From: DATAXV01 sp036272915
GTDB lineage: Bacteria > Chloroflexota > Dormibacteria > Dormibacterales > Dormibacteraceae
Direction of reading: 5' to 3'
Assembly: GCA_036272915.1 (NCBI GenBank)
Contig: DATAXV010000135.1
Coordinates: 1 to 15,085, forward strand
DNA: 15,085 nucleotides
Shown here: piece by piece, positions 13,559 to 15,085 of the stretch
Numbering within the stretch: the first letter of the stretch is position 1
Layout: each line of letters opens with the position of its first letter
The notes under the pieces: model-generated
Databases searched by the model: none
What the model was told of the DNA's origin: nothing
What the model saw: the letters and a program-made list of their open reading frames with translations, nothing else
Made by a program: the position numbers and the translations under genes

Positions 13559-14944
13559 TCAGGTGCGCCCGCCACTCTGCGCCGGCGTCCAGACCTCGAA
13601 CCTCCCCTGGCGGCAGACCAGCCTCCGGCCTCCGGCGGCGAGGTGCGCGAGCAGAGCCGTGCGCGCCTGCGCGTCCACATACTGCGGCGGCTTCGCCTCG
13701 GTGTCGACGACGATCCAGTCGGAGGGTCCGGCCCAGGTCAGCGGCACCTCCCACGGGCGCGCCGCCAGAGGGGCGGCCACATCGTCATCCGTGGCCACCG
13801 GCGCCGACGCGGGGATCGCCGCGGAGCAGCTGTCCAGCTGGCCGAGGAGCGACGGGGCGAGGGCGGGATGCCCGCGGACCATGGGTCCCCAGAGCCCGCC
13901 GATGAGCAGCGCGGGAACACAGAGAGCCGCCAGCGCCGGCTGCGAGCGCAGGAACCGGAAACGCTCGGTGTCGAGCAGGCGCTCCAGGCCGAGCCCCCCG
14001 GCGACGAAGACCGGCATCACCAGGGGCAGCCCGTACTGGAGGTGCAGCGCCGGCTGTGGCGAGTGGTCGCTGAGCAGGCTCCCCAGCAGCGGCGGCGCGG
14101 CCAGGGCCAGCCAGCCGGGGCGGAGCAGGGGGAGACCGGCCATGCTCGCGACGATCGCCGCGAATCCGACCCAGCCGGCGGGAGCGGCCAGGTGCTGGAG
14201 GAGCAGCGCCGGGGTCGGGTGGTGGAGCCAGGCGTAGTACGACGCGATGTCGCTGCGCACCGATCCGCGAAGCATCGGCATCAGCCAGAGCTCGAGCACG
14301 CCCGCCCAGGCGACGGCCAGGCCGGCCATCACCGCGCCGTGCCGGGGATGCGACCCGCGCCGGACCAGCAGCAGGCCCAGAACCAGCACCGCGTAGGCCT
14401 GGTCCTCCTTGGCGCAGATCGCGATCGCGACCAGGATCCAGCACCAGGCCATCCGCCCCCGCAACCCCGCCCACCCGGCCAGGAGCAGCAGCGGCAGGGC
14501 CATCGACTCCGGATGGAAGCCGGCCCCGGCGGCGTCCTGCAGCGCCAGCCAGAGAGGAAGTGGCGCGGCCAGCGCCACCGACGCGATCTGGGCCCCCCGG
14601 CGATCGCCCAGCAGCCGGCGCAGGAAGAGGTAGCCGGCGGGCGCGGTGAGGGCGATCCCGGCGGCCTCGAGCAGGCTGAGGAGCCTGGTGTCCGGCCAGA
14701 TCCTCTCCAGCAGCGCGGGCACGACGAGGAGCGGCTCGAAGTGCAGGCCGAGGAAGTTGGCGGAGAAGTAGCCGCTCTGGAAGCCGCGGCCGTGGCCCAG
14801 GTTCCACACCACCTGCTCGAAGAAGGCGGTGTCGTAGGCGGGCACCTCCAGCGCCGCCGCCCGCTCGAACAGGGTCCAGGCGACGAGGAGGAAGGCGGCG
14901 AGGGCGGCGGCCCAGGGGAGGACCGCCGGCCAGACGCGCCTCAC
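13559..14944 (-). CDS. DUF2079 polytopic membrane protein
   Basis: The 461-residue protein has about nine or more hydrophobic segments and the conserved DUF2079 motifs: YDTAFFEQVVWNLGHG (37-52), FLGLHFEPLLV (64-74), GFHPESMALP (142-151) and CAKEDQAY (177-184). The acidic and aromatic residues in loops between helices resemble the layout of GT-C glycosyltransferases, in which a loop Asp/Glu binds a lipid-linked sugar donor. Function in DUF2079 itself is unproven. The C-terminus (about 390-461) is soluble and ends in a beta-rich domain. The start is GTG 14944, overlapping the stop of the upstream hydrophobic ORF as GTGA. The protein is probably in the cytoplasmic membrane. It ends close to a terminator-like hairpin. 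Confidence 0.88.
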   Translation of the reverse strand: MRRVWPAVLPWAAALAAFLLVAWTLFERAAALEVPAYDTAFFEQVVWNLGHGRGFQSGYFSANFLGLHFEPLLVVPALLERIWPDTRLLSLLEAAGIALTAPAGYLFLRRLLGDRRGAQIASVALAAPLPLWLALQDAAGAGFHPESMALPLLLLAGWAGLRGRMAWCWILVAIAICAKEDQAYAVLVLGLLLVRRGSHPRHGAVMAGLAVAWAGVLELWLMPMLRGSVRSDIASYYAWLHHPTPALLLQHLAAPAGWVGFAAIVASMAGLPLLRPGWLALAAPPLLGSLLSDHSPQPALHLQYGLPLVMPVFVAGGLGLERLLDTERFRFLRSQPALAALCVPALLIGGLWGPMVRGHPALAPSLLGQLDSCSAAIPASAPVATDDDVAAPLAARPWEVPLTWAGPSDWIVVDTEAKPPQYVDAQARTALLAHLAAGGRRLVCRQGRFEVWTPAQSGGRT

Positions 14945-15085
14945 CTGAGGGCGGAGGGGGCGTAGGCGCCGAGCCCGAGGGCGCCGATCAGCCAGACCGA
15001 GAGGATGGCCAGCAGCACCGCGACCAGGACCGCCAGGGGAAGGAGGGCGAGGCGGGGCATCAGCCCGTCCCCGCCGGATCGCGGG
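14941..15085 (-). CDS. Short hydrophobic ORF reaching the right edge (small TM protein or C-terminal tail)
   Basis: The minus-strand frame is open from the window edge to TGA 14943-14941. From ATG 15060 it encodes 39 residues, nearly all one transmembrane helix (PRLALLPLAVLVAVLLAILS then VWLIGALGLGAYAPSALR). Because the frame stays open upstream, it may instead be the C-terminal helix of a larger protein outside the window. The stop overlaps the DUF2079 GTG (GTGA), which implies cotranscription and coupled translation. No ribosome site is evident before ATG 15060, so the longer-gene explanation is slightly preferred. Confidence 0.5.
   Translation of the reverse strand, partial: PRSGGDGLMPRLALLPLAVLVAVLLAILSVWLIGALGLGAYAPSALR

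Noticed and set aside
1..15085. Defence system, biosynthetic cluster, CRISPR array, prophage or transposon.
   Set aside because: I looked for nucleases, helicases, toxin-antitoxin pairs, PKS/NRPS or RiPP motifs, integrases, transposases and spaced direct repeats and saw none; the only candidate is the truncated P-loop gene at the left edge.

Overview
The window is GC-rich chromosomal DNA (roughly 70% G+C by eye) with tightly packed genes, many GTG starts and 4-bp stop/start overlaps. An ECF42-type sigma factor paired with a DGPF protein, a DUF2079 membrane protein, AqpZ, DUF302 and DUF202 proteins fit a high-GC Terrabacteria lineage such as Actinomycetota, Chloroflexota or Dormibacterota. I cannot place it more precisely. 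I see no rRNA, tRNA, CRISPR array, transposase or phage gene.

Layout, left to right. At the left edge (minus) is the start of a P-loop ATPase or kinase, preceded by a CAAX-methyltransferase-like membrane protein (ICMT family). Next, on the plus strand, a DGPF/YCII protein and an ECF42-type sigma factor are fused by a GTGA overlap. A long minus-strand block runs from about 7680 down to 2736. In order of transcription it holds an AqpZ-type aquaporin, a DUF302 protein, two adjacent DUF202 genes that are both broken by frameshifts, two tandem metallo-beta-lactamase-fold hydrolases (287 aa each, about 65% identical), and a flavin monooxygenase. A predicted WD40-like (PD40/TolB-type) lipoprotein faces right at 8074-9228 and overlaps the end of a convergent VOC protein.

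The next minus-strand group is a PaaI-type thioesterase, a MarR regulator and the VOC protein. A strong palindrome sits over the regulator's start and is a good candidate autoregulatory operator. On the plus strand follow one lone LplC-type (CUT1) ABC permease and an M20-family amidohydrolase (carbamoylase or allantoate amidohydrolase type), with a possible 31-codon gene between them. A 409-bp noncoding stretch with a perfect 10-bp hairpin separates these from a minus-strand DUF2079 membrane protein. Its upstream partner, a short hydrophobic ORF, reaches the right edge.

How the genes may work together: the DGPF/ECF42 pair is a known type of regulatory module. The monooxygenase plus two lactonase-like hydrolases could be an oxidation-then-ring-opening module, but this is inference. 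MarR-VOC-thioesterase looks like a small regulated unit. The permease-amidohydrolase pair suggests uptake and breakdown of a carbamoylated or ureide compound, but the other transporter parts are absent. I found no clear new system. The most distinctive items are the doubly broken DUF202 pair, the hydrolase duplication next to the monooxygenase, the MarR operator and several short overlapping ORFs.
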